Shown here piece after piece: positions 24,854 through 32,179 of a stretch of 42,963 bases of DNA (position 1 is its first letter; each line of letters begins with the position of its first letter). A model generated the notes under the pieces. It did not search any database. It was not told the origin of the DNA and saw only the letters and a program-made list of their open reading frames with translations. The stretch lies in the NCBI GenBank assembly GCA_017432445.1, contig JAFRJC010000024.1:1-42963 (forward strand). The letters run 5' to 3'. The translations under genes and the position numbers were made by a program. Source of the stretch: Eggerthellaceae bacterium (GTDB lineage Bacteria; Actinomycetota; Coriobacteriia; Coriobacteriales; Eggerthellaceae).

Positions 24854-25792
24854 ATGGCCAGCAAGAAACATGCGGGCGCGTCCGCCAAGGCGCGCACCTT
24901 CGAAGCAGATTGGTCCGGCGTCGCGCAATCGCGCGACGCCTTCGTTTCCAAAGTGCGCGAAGAGGGGCTGGCGCGCTACCGTGACCTTCCCTGGCGCAAC
25001 ATCGATGACGCCTACGGCGTGCTGGTCTCCGAAGTCATGCTGCAGCAAACCCAGGTGAGCCGTGTGCTGCGCTATTGGGAACGGTGGATGGGGCTCTTCC
25101 CCACCATAGACGCGCTCGCAGCTGCGGATACGCCGCTCGTTCTTGAGATGTGGCAGGGACTTGGGTACAACCGACGAGCACTGGCGCTGAAGCGCGCTTG
25201 CGAGGCTTGCGCGGCAGAATACGCTGGCTACCTACCTGAAACCGCCGACGAACTGGTGAAGCTTCCTGGAATCGGGCCCGCCACCGCCGCCGGCATCATG
25301 GCGTTCGCCTACAACCGCCCGGCCGTTTACCTGGAAACCAATGTGCGCAGCGTCTTCTTGCACGAACTGTTCCCCGAACGCGAGGGCGTGAGTGACAAGG
25401 AGCTTGTCCCCTACATCGCCGACACCTGTCCAACGGGCGACTCGGCATTGGAGGCGAGCCGTGACGAGTGGGGGCCTCGCGCCTGGTATTACGCGCTTTT
25501 GGATTACGGCGCGTATCTGAAATCTCAGGTTGCCAACCCGTCGCGCCGTTCAGCCCATCACGCGCGGCAGAGCAAGTTCGAAGGATCTCATCGCGAGAAG
25601 CGCAGCTTCGTCCTCAAGCGGGTCCTCGCCCACCCCGACGGCATCGCAACCAGCGAGGTAATCGCCGCCTTGAACGCCCACGAGCGAGATGCGGGCAGAG
25701 ATGCGCTCGACACCGAGATATGCGAAGCTCTCGTGGCCGAGCTGGTGTCCGAAGGTTTCTTCAGAATGCAGGACAATCTTTTAGTACCATAG
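24854..25792 (+). CDS. MutY-like HhH-GPD DNA glycosylase without Fe-S cluster
   Basis: MutY removes adenine opposite 8-oxoguanine. The 312-aa product keeps LPWR (45-48), VSEVMLQQTQVSRV with catalytic Glu60, and the helix-hairpin-helix LVKLPGIGPATAAG (135-148). At the catalytic Asp (usually DGNV) it reads ETNV, with Glu161. The C-x6-C-x2-C-x5-C Fe-S loop is missing; residues 220-250 contain no cysteine. The NUDIX-like C-terminal domain that recognises 8-oxoG is replaced by a short winged-helix-like segment (FVLKRVLAHPDGIATSEVI). Fe-S-less MutY relatives are known, but the Glu at this position is unusual. It could be a glycosylase of altered specificity. The gene is probably co-transcribed with its neighbours. 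Confidence 0.8.
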   Translation: MASKKHAGASAKARTFEADWSGVAQSRDAFVSKVREEGLARYRDLPWRNIDDAYGVLVSEVMLQQTQVSRVLRYWERWMGLFPTIDALAAADTPLVLEMWQGLGYNRRALALKRACEACAAEYAGYLPETADELVKLPGIGPATAAGIMAFAYNRPAVYLETNVRSVFLHELFPEREGVSDKELVPYIADTCPTGDSALEASRDEWGPRAWYYALLDYGAYLKSQVANPSRRSAHHARQSKFEGSHREKRSFVLKRVLAHPDGIATSEVIAALNAHERDAGRDALDTEICEALVAELVSEGFFRMQDNLLVP

Positions 25793-25825
25793 CTCCAGAT
25801 GCATTGAGAGGGGAATCGGGGTATC

Positions 25826-26395
25826 TTGGGCATCGTCGAACTGTTTTTAATTGCCGTGGGGCTATCCATGGACGCCTTCGCCGTGGCCATTTGCCAAGGG
25901 CTGGGCATGCCGCGCTTCAAAGCGGGCCACGCGGCGATCATCGCCTTGTTCTTCGGTGGATTCCAGGCGCTCATGCCCGTGCTGGGCTGGGTTCTCGGCG
26001 AGCAATTCGCGCATTACGTCACTGCCGTCTCGCACTGGATAGCCTTCGCCCTTCTGGCCTTCATCGGCGGAAAGATGCTCTGGGAGGCCTTCCACGAGGA
26101 ACACTCGCATGACGACAGCTCGCATCTTGACCTGAAGGAGCTGCTCATGCTGGCCATCGCCACGAGCATCGACGCCCTCGCCGTGGGCGTGACCTTTGCG
26201 TTCCTGGATGTGGACATCGCGTTCTCCGCCGTCCTCATCGGCGTCACGACCTTCGCCATCTCCTTCGCAGGCGTCGCCATCGGGCATCAGTTCGGCGGGC
26301 GCTGGGAAAGGCCCTCCACCATCGCCGGTGGCGTCGTGCTCGTGCTCATCGGCGTGAAAGTGCTGCTCGAAGGCTTGGGTGTACTTCCGTTCTAA
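25826..26395 (+). CDS. mntP: Manganese efflux pump MntP
   Basis: MntP exports Mn2+ across the membrane. The 189-aa product has six hydrophobic segments arranged as two repeats of three. Each repeat carries the conserved acidic motif: SMDAFAVAICQG (first) and SIDALAVGVTFA (second). The His/Asp-rich loop EEHSHDDSSHLD lies between the repeats. Translation starts at TTG 25826, with GAGAGGGGA about 10 nt upstream; no ATG gives the complete first helix. The gap to the mutY-like gene is 33 nt, too short for a yybP-ykoY Mn riboswitch. It faces nth with only 15 nt between stop codons. Confidence 0.93.
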   Translation: MGIVELFLIAVGLSMDAFAVAICQGLGMPRFKAGHAAIIALFFGGFQALMPVLGWVLGEQFAHYVTAVSHWIAFALLAFIGGKMLWEAFHEEHSHDDSSHLDLKELLMLAIATSIDALAVGVTFAFLDVDIAFSAVLIGVTTFAISFAGVAIGHQFGGRWERPSTIAGGVVLVLIGVKVLLEGLGVLPF

Positions 26396-26410
26396 CGGGC
26401 AAGAGGATTG

Positions 26411-27061
26411 TCATTCGCACGACGGGCAGAGGTCGGCCAGGAAGCATTCGGCGCATTTGGGGCGTTTGGCGTTGCAGATTTCGCGGCCGAACAGGATCCA
26501 CTGGTGGTTGACAGGCTCCCATAGCTCTTGGGGAATGAGCTTCAGCAGGTCTTCTTCGGTCTTGCTCGGATCTTTTGCGTTCGAGAGCTTCAGCTTGTGC
26601 GCGATGCGGAAGACGTGCGTGTCGACCGCGATGCCCTCCACGATGCCGAAGCCGGCGTTCATCACGATGTTGGCGGTCTTGCGGCCCACGCCTGGCAAAC
26701 GTTGCAGCTCTTCGTAGGTGCGCGGCACCTCGCCACCAAACTCCGAAAGCACCATTTGGGCGCATTTCACGCAGTTGGCAGCCTTCGTGCGGAAAAACCC
26801 GATGGAGTGCAGGATTTCGGAGATGTCCTCCACGTTCGCCGCTGCAAGGTCTTCGATGGTGGGATAGCGCTCCCACAGCACTGGCGTCACCTTGTTCACG
26901 GCTGCATCCGTCGTCTGCGCCGAAAGCAACACGGCGATGGTCAGGCGGAACGGATCGCCTCCGAAATCAAGCGCCGGCTGCGCATGCGGGTAATGCTCGC
27001 CCATCCGCTCGCATACGGCAAGCGCCCGCGCCCGCTTCGATTTCATTGATTCACGTGCCAT
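26411..27061 (-). CDS. nth: Endonuclease III
   Basis: Nth excises oxidised pyrimidines and cuts the abasic site. The 216-aa product is complete: LLSAQTTDAAVNKV, HhH motif LQRLPGVGRKTANIV with catalytic Lys128, VDTHVFR with Asp147, and a [4Fe-4S] loop C-x6-C-x2-C-x5-C (CNAKRPKCAECFLADLC). ATG 27061 is chosen because GGAGG lies 6 nt upstream; the much longer open frame to 27451 overlaps the HAD gene and is not translated. It is the last gene of a two-gene minus-strand operon with the HAD phosphatase, 13 nt away. Confidence 0.95.
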   Translation of the reverse strand: MARESMKSKRARALAVCERMGEHYPHAQPALDFGGDPFRLTIAVLLSAQTTDAAVNKVTPVLWERYPTIEDLAAANVEDISEILHSIGFFRTKAANCVKCAQMVLSEFGGEVPRTYEELQRLPGVGRKTANIVMNAGFGIVEGIAVDTHVFRIAHKLKLSNAKDPSKTEEDLLKLIPQELWEPVNHQWILFGREICNAKRPKCAECFLADLCPSCE

Positions 27062-27074
27062 TAATGCCTCCTGC

Positions 27075-27767
27075 TCATAGGCGCGGAGAATCATTCTCCG
27101 CGGAAAGCTTCTCGTCAAGACGCTCCACGAGGCCGACGATGTCGGCCGGGGTCTCGGCCAGATACGCCGTCCCATCCAGCTCCCCTGGAGTCGCATACCC
27201 GTACAGACAACCGATGAAAGGCAGCTCGTACGCCTCGGCAAGAAAGCGGTCCTTGTCTCGGTCGCCGATGACGACGTAGGGACCGGGCGTCTCCTCGCGG
27301 ATCGTCTTGAAGATCTCCTCTTTCGGGATGCCGTCGAACTGCTCGGCCGTGTAGTAATGATCGAACCACGCATCGAAGCCGAACGTCTGGCGCACAGCAT
27401 CGCGGTAAGCGTTGCGGCAATTGCTGAGGAAGACGAGCGTATGGCCGGCATCCTTCAACTGCTGAAGCATTTCGGGCACGCCGGAAAACAGGCGCGCCGT
27501 GCCGTTCTCGATGAACTCGTCCATGACCTCGCCGACGCGCGCGGCGGCGTGCTCCGTGATGCTCCACGGGATGTCGGGGCACACGCGCATCCACGCGTCC
27601 TCGCACTTGAGCCCGATGTTGCCGGCGATGTAGTCGTCTGCGAACTCGCGGGGACCGGCATGCCCGTTATCCACGAGCCATTGGTAGCCCTGTGGAAACG
27701 CGAACCGGTAGATGTACAGGCTGTCGTGCAGCGTGCCGTCGAAGTCGAACACAATGGTCAAAGCCAT
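27075..27767 (-). CDS. HAD-superfamily phosphatase
   Basis: The 230-aa product is a cytoplasmic HAD hydrolase of the phosphoglycolate-phosphatase-like group. Motif I is VFDFDGTLHDS (residues 5-15), motif II is LVFLSNC, and motif IV is YVVIGDRDKDRF. An alpha-helical cap lies between motifs I and II. ATG 27767 is chosen because GAAGGG lies 7 nt upstream; a TTG at 27782 would extend it without a site. The substrate is not predictable. It is divergent from dinB, with palindrome copy B and a LexA box between them. Confidence 0.88.
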   Translation of the reverse strand: MALTIVFDFDGTLHDSLYIYRFAFPQGYQWLVDNGHAGPREFADDYIAGNIGLKCEDAWMRVCPDIPWSITEHAAARVGEVMDEFIENGTARLFSGVPEMLQQLKDAGHTLVFLSNCRNAYRDAVRQTFGFDAWFDHYYTAEQFDGIPKEEIFKTIREETPGPYVVIGDRDKDRFLAEAYELPFIGCLYGYATPGELDGTAYLAETPADIVGLVERLDEKLSAENDSPRL

Positions 27768-27802
27768 GCCGAAACCCTTCAAATCGAAACGGGAACCGTT
27801 TC

Positions 27803-27830
27803 AATGATACAAAACCCCTGGGGATTTTGG
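27803..27830. promoter_or_regulatory. Imperfect palindrome with GATACAAA core, copy B (between the HAD gene and dinB)
   Basis: CAAAACCCC-T-GGGGATTTTG (27810-27829) is an imperfect palindrome preceded by AATGATA. It matches copy A (12201-12228) in 22 of 28 positions, with symmetric substitutions. It lies 36 nt upstream of the HAD start codon and 65 nt before the dinB LexA box. A half-site GATACAAAATCCC lies at 35669-35681 upstream of dnaX. Confidence 0.55.
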
Positions 27831-27894
27831 GAATCGGGATTTCCCTCCACCAATCTCCACAGTCTGTTCGATTGACGAACCACCCTCAAAAGTG

Positions 27895-27908
27895 CGAACA
27901 TGTGTTTG
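27895..27908 (+). promoter_or_regulatory. LexA (SOS) box upstream of dinB
   Basis: CGAACATGTGTTTG matches the Bacillus/Actinobacteria LexA consensus CGAACRNRYGTTYG at every position. It lies 97 nt before the dinB ATG. A TTGACG at 27872-27877 sits about 18 bp upstream and could be the -35 of a promoter whose -10 overlaps the box, so LexA would block it. A second, outward-facing pair GTTCG-N5-CGAAC lies at 27866-27880. Confidence 0.8.
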
Positions 27909-28004
27909 TTAATAAATGCGCCGCAACTGGACGACTTATTCAATAGAAGACCTTTTGAACAGGCCTTTTACAAGGCTTTGGAAGATTGCGCCCGGGAGGA
28001 GAAC

Positions 28005-29273
28005 ATGGACCGCGTCATACTGCATAGCGACATGAACTCGTTCTACGCAAGCGTCGAGCAGGCCGAGCAGCCCGAGCTGCGCGGCAAGCCCGTCGTCGTG
28101 GCGGGCAAGGAGGAGCTGCGCCATGGCATCGTGCTGACAAAAAGCACCGAAGCCAAGAAATACGGCATCAAGACGGCCGAGGCGCTATGGCAGGCACGTG
28201 CAAAATGCCCCGACCTCATCGTGCTGCCTCCGCGTTACAAGCTGTACCGCCGCTACTCCGAGATGGCGCGCAACATCTACTACCAGTACACCGACCTGGT
28301 CGAGCCGTTCGGTCTGGACGAATGCTGGCTCGACCTCACAGGATCGCTTCCGCTGCATGGCGGCGACGCGCTCGTCGTGGCGCGCGAGATATCGGAGCGG
28401 GTGAAGGCGGAGCTGGGGTGCACGGTTTCCATCGGGCTGTCATGGAACAAGATCTTCGCCAAGTTCGGCAGCGACTACAGGAAACCCGACGCCATCACGC
28501 CCATCACGCGGCAGAACTACCAGAGCATCGTCTGGGAATCCCCCGTGCGCGACCTGCTGTACGTGGGGCCGGCCACCGAGCGCAAGCTGCACGCTTACGG
28601 CATCCGCACGATAGGCCAGCTGGCTGGCACGTCAGACGCTTACCTACGACGCCGCTTCGGCAAGGTCGGCTTCATCCTGCGCACGTTCGCGCGCGGAGAG
28701 GACACCACGCCCGTCAAAGCCTACGATCCGACACGGCGCGACGTCTGGCGCGAGGTGAAAAGCTACGGCAACGGGCTCACGGCGCCCCACCCCATCACGA
28801 CCGCCGCCGATGCGCAGGCCCTCATCTGGCTGCTCTCCGAATCAGTGGCGCAGCGCATGCGCGCCGACGGCATGCGGGCCCGCACCATCGCCATCGGCGT
28901 GTGCAACGACGTGGACCTTTCGGGCTACGGTTGCCAAGTCAAGCTCGACCGCCCCTCGGCTGCCACGCGCCATGTGGCGCATGCAGCCTGGGCGCTGCTA
29001 CACGCATGCGAGCCCTTCGACGAGGACCATCCCATCCGCGCCCTGCACGTTCGCGCAACCGATTTGGTGGAAGCCGACCCCGGCGTGCAGCTTTCGCTCT
29101 TCGAGGCCGACGAACCCGACTGGGAAGGCCTCGACGCATGCATCGACGAGTTGCGCCGACGCTACGGCAACACTTGCATCGTGCGCGGTACCGAGCTTTT
29201 GGACGCCTCGCTTGTAGGCCTCGACATAAAGGACGAGAACACGGTGCACCCCGTGGGATATTTCCACAGGTAA
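28005..29273 (+). CDS. dinB: Y-family translesion DNA polymerase IV
   Basis: DinB copies damaged templates with low fidelity. The 422-aa product shows LHSDMNSFYASVEQ with metal ligand Asp9 and steric-gate region F13-Y14, the second active-site motif FGLDECWLDLTG with Asp105 and Glu106 (usually SIDEAYLD), and the GLSWNKIFAKFGSDYRKP motif. Helix-hairpin-helix and little-finger domains follow. ATG 28005 is chosen because GGAGGAG lies just upstream; a frame from 27900 would overlap the LexA box. The variant FGLDEC is typical of an anaerobe/Gram-positive DinB branch. There is no clear beta-clamp motif other than VQLSLFEAD (near residue 365), which fits the QLxLF pattern. A small gene follows after 78 nt. 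Confidence 0.94.
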   Translation: MDRVILHSDMNSFYASVEQAEQPELRGKPVVVAGKEELRHGIVLTKSTEAKKYGIKTAEALWQARAKCPDLIVLPPRYKLYRRYSEMARNIYYQYTDLVEPFGLDECWLDLTGSLPLHGGDALVVAREISERVKAELGCTVSIGLSWNKIFAKFGSDYRKPDAITPITRQNYQSIVWESPVRDLLYVGPATERKLHAYGIRTIGQLAGTSDAYLRRRFGKVGFILRTFARGEDTTPVKAYDPTRRDVWREVKSYGNGLTAPHPITTAADAQALIWLLSESVAQRMRADGMRARTIAIGVCNDVDLSGYGCQVKLDRPSAATRHVAHAAWALLHACEPFDEDHPIRALHVRATDLVEADPGVQLSLFEADEPDWEGLDACIDELRRRYGNTCIVRGTELLDASLVGLDIKDENTVHPVGYFHR

Positions 29274-29351
29274 GGAAAAGACAATCGGCTCGCGTTTTGC
29301 CATTTCAGGTTGAAGGCGAACGCGCCAGGAGACGGGAGAAGGAGAAAGGCC

Positions 29352-29615
29352 ATGGTCAAGGGAATTGACAGTCGCCGCAAGCACTACGTGCAGGTCCTCT
29401 CGCGCACCGACGAAGACGGGCACATCACGCCCGTCGCCATCACCTGGGAAGACGGCCGCACCTTCGACATCGACCGCGTGTTGGACTGCCGGCAAGCCGC
29501 TTCGCTCAAAGTCGGCGGCACAGGCACGCGTTACCTCGTGCGCATCGGGCGAACGAGCACCTACCTCTTTCATGAGGATCCGCGCTGGTTCGTGGAGGAG
29601 AAGGTGATGGGCTAA
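29352..29615 (+). CDS. Small conserved protein next to dinB
   Basis: The 87-aa product is basic at the start and beta-rich, with core ITWEDGRTFDIDRVLDCRQA and GTRYLVRIGRTSTYLFHED. Small proteins of this look are often found beside Y-family polymerase genes in Firmicutes and Actinobacteria. Function is unknown. ATG 29352 is chosen because GGAGAAAGG lies directly upstream. It is probably co-transcribed with dinB and thus under LexA control, which suggests a part in DNA damage tolerance. Confidence 0.75.
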   Translation: MVKGIDSRRKHYVQVLSRTDEDGHITPVAITWEDGRTFDIDRVLDCRQAASLKVGGTGTRYLVRIGRTSTYLFHEDPRWFVEEKVMG

Positions 29616-29711
29616 GACAATGCTAAACCGCTATTAGCATGACGCGGGCTGCGTGAGATGAGCGTCCTGCCCCACAGCCCCGCAGCTTAACGGGAAGTTG
29701 TATCGTTTCCG

Positions 29712-30122
29712 CTATCCGCCGTCGGCGTAAAGGCCGGAATACATCATGGAGTCGCCGCCGTCGAAATCGCCGGTCGAGGCCTTCATCACGTACTCGTGCG
29801 AACTCTTGAAATCACCTGCGGAGGTCGACAGGCGCGTGCCGAAGATCTCGATCTTCCCCACATCGGTCTGGCATTTGATGTCCAGGGAATTGCCCCAGGC
29901 ACTGCCCTTCGCCTCGTAGTGAACCGAGCCGAGACTCGGCAAATCGCGCTCGCCTGCGAAGACGAATTCCTTGTCGGCGCACGTGCCGTCGAATATCAGA
30001 GGCTCGTTGTCGCCGATGATCAGGCGCGCGGCTATCGCCTCTCCCGCGCTTTTCAGCGCCAACGTGCCGCGGCGATGGTATTTGGGCGTATCGATCGCCA
30101 CATCGTACGTGCCTTCAATCAT
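29712..30122 (-). CDS. Hypothetical protein, beta-rich, 136 aa
   Basis: I do not recognise this protein. It starts MIEGTYDVAIDTPKYHRRG, has alternating short strands (GTLALKSAG, ARLIIGDNEP, KEFVFAGER, GSVHYEAKG) and ends in a Gly/Asp-rich tail. It has no signal peptide or membrane helix. The pattern suggests a small beta barrel of lipocalin-like type. ATG 30122 is chosen because AAAAGGGGCGGG lies upstream; the longer frame to 30338 runs through the start of the fau-like gene on the other strand. It is flanked by a 7-bp hairpin (29620-29640) on the dinB side. Confidence 0.65.
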   Translation of the reverse strand: MIEGTYDVAIDTPKYHRRGTLALKSAGEAIAARLIIGDNEPLIFDGTCADKEFVFAGERDLPSLGSVHYEAKGSAWGNSLDIKCQTDVGKIEIFGTRLSTSAGDFKSSHEYVMKASTGDFDGGDSMMYSGLYADGG

Positions 30123-30294
30123 GCCCGCCCCTTTTCGTGATTGCTGCCTTCCCTTTCCATGGTACCCCAATGCTGCGATGCGCCGAGAGGGGCAGCGTGA
30201 CATTTTTGTCCAATTTCGCATCTGGGGCGCAACGCGACATTGGGTTACTATGGTACGAGCGAATCGGGCATATGTTGGCGAGAGGGGCGGCGTC

Positions 30295-30885
30295 ATGGCA
30301 ATGGAACACGAGCTCAACTGGAAGGATGCACGGCGCAAGGAACTGAAGGCAGCCCGTGCGGCGCTTGGCGCCGAGGGACGCGCCGCCGCAGATGCGGGTA
30401 TAGCGGCCCAGGTGATGAAACTTGCTGAATACGAGCAAGCCGACCTGCTGCTTCCCTACCTCTCGTTCGGCGCGGAGGTGGACACGCGCGAGCTTATAGC
30501 CGACGCATGGGCGCGCGGGAAGGCAGTCGCGCTGCCTCGCTGCATACCGGGCACGCGCCAGATGAACTGGCATCGTGTAACCTCGTTCGAAGGCCTCGTC
30601 ACGAGCCCGTTCGGCGTCGACGAGCCGGCTGACGACCCCGCAACCCTCACAGATCCCGCAACCGCAGACCATGCTCTGGTAATCGTGCCGGGGCTGGAAT
30701 TCGATACGCTCGGCTACCGGCTTGGATATGGCGGCGGGTTCTATGACGTGTTCCTTTCCACCTTCGAAGGTACGGCGATCGGCCTTTGCCGCGATCAGTT
30801 CTTGCAGGACGAGCCCATTACGCACGACGATCACGACCTGCCCGTCGGCATCGTCGTGACCCAAAGCCGAATCATCAAAAAATAG
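30295..30885 (+). CDS. 5-formyltetrahydrofolate cyclo-ligase
   Basis: This enzyme uses ATP to turn 5-formyl-THF into 5,10-methenyl-THF, returning a stored folate to use. The 196-aa product has the family layout: WKDARRKELKAARAAL at the N-terminus, LLLPYLSFGAEVDTRELI, VALPRCIPGTRQMNWHRV, and the signature LVIVPGLEFDTLGYRLGYGGGFYD near the end. ATG 30295 is chosen because GAGAGGGG lies 7 nt upstream. The NUDIX gene starts 75 nt downstream and may be co-transcribed. Confidence 0.92.
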   Translation: MAMEHELNWKDARRKELKAARAALGAEGRAAADAGIAAQVMKLAEYEQADLLLPYLSFGAEVDTRELIADAWARGKAVALPRCIPGTRQMNWHRVTSFEGLVTSPFGVDEPADDPATLTDPATADHALVIVPGLEFDTLGYRLGYGGGFYDVFLSTFEGTAIGLCRDQFLQDEPITHDDHDLPVGIVVTQSRIIKK

Positions 30886-30960
30886 CCAAGCAGGGCATTC
30901 CCCCGATACGCTCGACATCGAGGGAAGTGCTTTTGACTTGGCGATGTGAATGGAGGTCTC

Positions 30961-31557
30961 ATGGCCAGGCAGCCGAAACTCCTCGATATCGAGCAAGTCG
31001 CGAGCGGTTGGGTGAACAAATACGTGCTCACCTACGAAATGCCTGACGGCAGGCTGCACAACTACGAATGCGCATCGCGCAAGCCGATCGACGCGTTCCG
31101 TGCAGGTCTCGAGGCGCGCGGGGAAGGCAAGGTGGACGTAGCGCCCGATGCCGTATGCATCGTGGCGCGCACACCGCACGACACGCTCGTGATGATCCGG
31201 GAATTCCGCTACCCGCTGAACAGCTGGTGCATCGCGTTTCCAGCCGGCCTCGTGGACCCTGGCGAAGACATCGTGCGCTGCGCCTGCCGCGAGCTCGAGG
31301 AGGAGACCGGCTATGCCGTAACCGACGAGGGCGGCGTACGCACGCTATCCCAAGCGGGTTTCTCCTCGACGGGACTCACCGATGAAACCGTGCAAATCGT
31401 GTTCGTGGAAGCCGAGCGCACAACCGACGCTCACACCGAACCCAACGAGCTCATCGAAGTCTTCGAGCTGCCCATCGCCGATGTGCCGGAATTCTTGAAG
31501 TCGAACACGACTCCCATCGGAACCCGTGCCCAACTGGTATTGGAATCTTTCGCCTAG
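30961..31557 (+). CDS. NUDIX hydrolase, ADP-ribose pyrophosphatase-like
   Basis: The 198-aa product carries the full NUDIX box, which starts GLVDPGED and ends RELEEETGY (about residues 97-119), matching G-x5-E-x7-REUxEExGU. It is preceded by VMIREFRYPLN and AFPAGLVDPGE, features of ADP-sugar pyrophosphatases that open ADP-ribose to AMP and ribose-5-phosphate. GGAGG lies 5 nt before ATG 30961. It may recycle ADP-ribose produced elsewhere; the macro-domain protein at 14.6 kb handles a related ligand, though no direct link is shown. Confidence 0.9.
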   Translation: MARQPKLLDIEQVASGWVNKYVLTYEMPDGRLHNYECASRKPIDAFRAGLEARGEGKVDVAPDAVCIVARTPHDTLVMIREFRYPLNSWCIAFPAGLVDPGEDIVRCACRELEEETGYAVTDEGGVRTLSQAGFSSTGLTDETVQIVFVEAERTTDAHTEPNELIEVFELPIADVPEFLKSNTTPIGTRAQLVLESFA

Positions 31558-31624
31558 CCTAAAGCCTCAAGAGCAGTGCCATCGCGTCGTTTTCGGGCCT
31601 CGTCTACGCCTTCTGGGCAAATCA

Positions 31625-31646
31625 TTCGCTTATATATGAGCGATTT
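31625..31646. terminator. AT-rich palindrome after the NUDIX gene
   Basis: TCGCTTATATATGAGCGA (31626-31643) is self-complementary over 9 bp per side with one G-T pair. It is followed by TTTATCTCGTTTTT. It could end the NUDIX transcript or be a binding site. Confidence 0.4.
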
Positions 31647-31714
31647 ATCTCGTTTTTGCTGATTGATTACGATTTTTAAGAGATGTAAATTCTAGTGCTA
31701 TTTGGGGTGAACGG

Positions 31715-31723
31715 TGCTATAAT
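31715..31723 (+). promoter_or_regulatory. Extended -10 promoter of a small RNA
   Basis: TGCTATAAT (31715-31723) is a perfect extended -10. No convincing -35 is seen, as is common with extended -10 promoters. Transcription would start near 31730 and reach a strong terminator about 130 nt on. Confidence 0.6.
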
Positions 31724-31729
31724 GTCCGT

Positions 31730-31863
31730 CAGCGGTATTTGAACCGTTGAAGCGCACCTTTACATCGACGTAGGCCTTGTTTCTGGGAGGGGACGAGTCC
31801 TAACCGTCTTCTTGGAGAGGAAGCCGCCGCACACCTGCTGGGTATGCGGCGGCTTCTTGCTTT
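31730..31863 (+). ncRNA. Probable small RNA with its own promoter and terminator
   Basis: Downstream of the extended -10 lies a run of about 130 nt with no likely gene. Near the 5' end, CAGCGGT and ACCGTTG (31730-31749) form a 7-bp hairpin with a 6-nt loop. CCTTTAC/GTAGG gives a second small one. The 3' end is GAAGCCGCCGCA (31820-31831) paired exactly with TGCGGCGGCTTC (31845-31856), a 12-bp GC-rich terminator followed by TTGCTTTG. No plus-strand gene follows for kilobases, so it is not a leader of an intact gene. I do not recognise the family; 6S, tmRNA and RNase P patterns do not fit. Confidence 0.55.
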
Positions 31864-31890
31864 GTTCCGCTGTTCTACGAACAGCGGAAC
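31864..31890. repeat. 12-bp perfect hairpin
   Basis: GTTCCGCTGTTC (31864-31875) and GAACAGCGGAAC (31879-31890) are exact reverse complements with a TAC loop. It lies directly after the small-RNA terminator. Confidence 0.85.
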
Positions 31891-31903
31891 AACTGCACGC
31901 TGC

Positions 31904-32003
31904 GAAGCCCTGCGGTGCCCCATCTTCGCGCTCCAAGCTCGACTCACGGCCCAAAGGCCGCTTCGCCGAGCTTTCACGCGAACCTGGGGCACCGCAGGGC
32001 TTC
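31904..32003. repeat. 100-bp long hairpin with 19-bp perfect outer arms
   Basis: GAAGCCCTGCGGTGCCCCA (31904-31922) pairs exactly with TGGGGCACCGCAGGGCTTC (31985-32003). Inside, TTCGCG/CGCGAA, AGCTCG/CGAGCT and GGCC/GGCC pair in order, making a cruciform-like structure along the whole length. There is no gene here. It may be a miniature inverted-repeat element, a repeated palindrome or a structured RNA. The rest of the gene-free stretch (32004-32140) shows nothing further. Confidence 0.75.
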
Positions 32004-32140
32004 TCGCTACGTTACCTGTCAAACAAGGTCGCCGATTTCCAAACAGTTGATTTTCCAGCGATGAACTGGAGGCCAACTGGGAACCAGACACACATTCTTG
32101 CCCATATCCCCAACAACACGCTCCGCGACGTTGATGGCTG

Positions 32141-32157
32141 AAAAGCGAGTCCGCTTT
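32141..32157 (-). terminator. Terminator of the dnaX-ybaB-recR operon
   Basis: AAAGCG (32142-32147) pairs with CGCTTT (32152-32157) with an AGTC loop, and on the minus strand TTTT closes the stem. It lies 23 nt after the recR stop. The stem is short, so termination may be moderate. Confidence 0.5.
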
Positions 32158-32179
32158 ATTGGCAGCTGGACGGCGTTCG

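Noticed and set aside
25793..25825. Manganese riboswitch (yybP-ykoY) before mntP
   Set aside because: The gap to the preceding gene is only 33 nt, with no room for the element.
26411..27451. 346-codon form of endonuclease III
   Set aside because: The first 130 residues are antisense-like Ser/Arg-rich and overlap the HAD gene; the ribosome site and family N-terminus are at 27061.
31812..32141. Plus-strand frames across the hairpin region
   Set aside because: They exist only because the inverted repeats lack stops; no start signal or recognisable domain.
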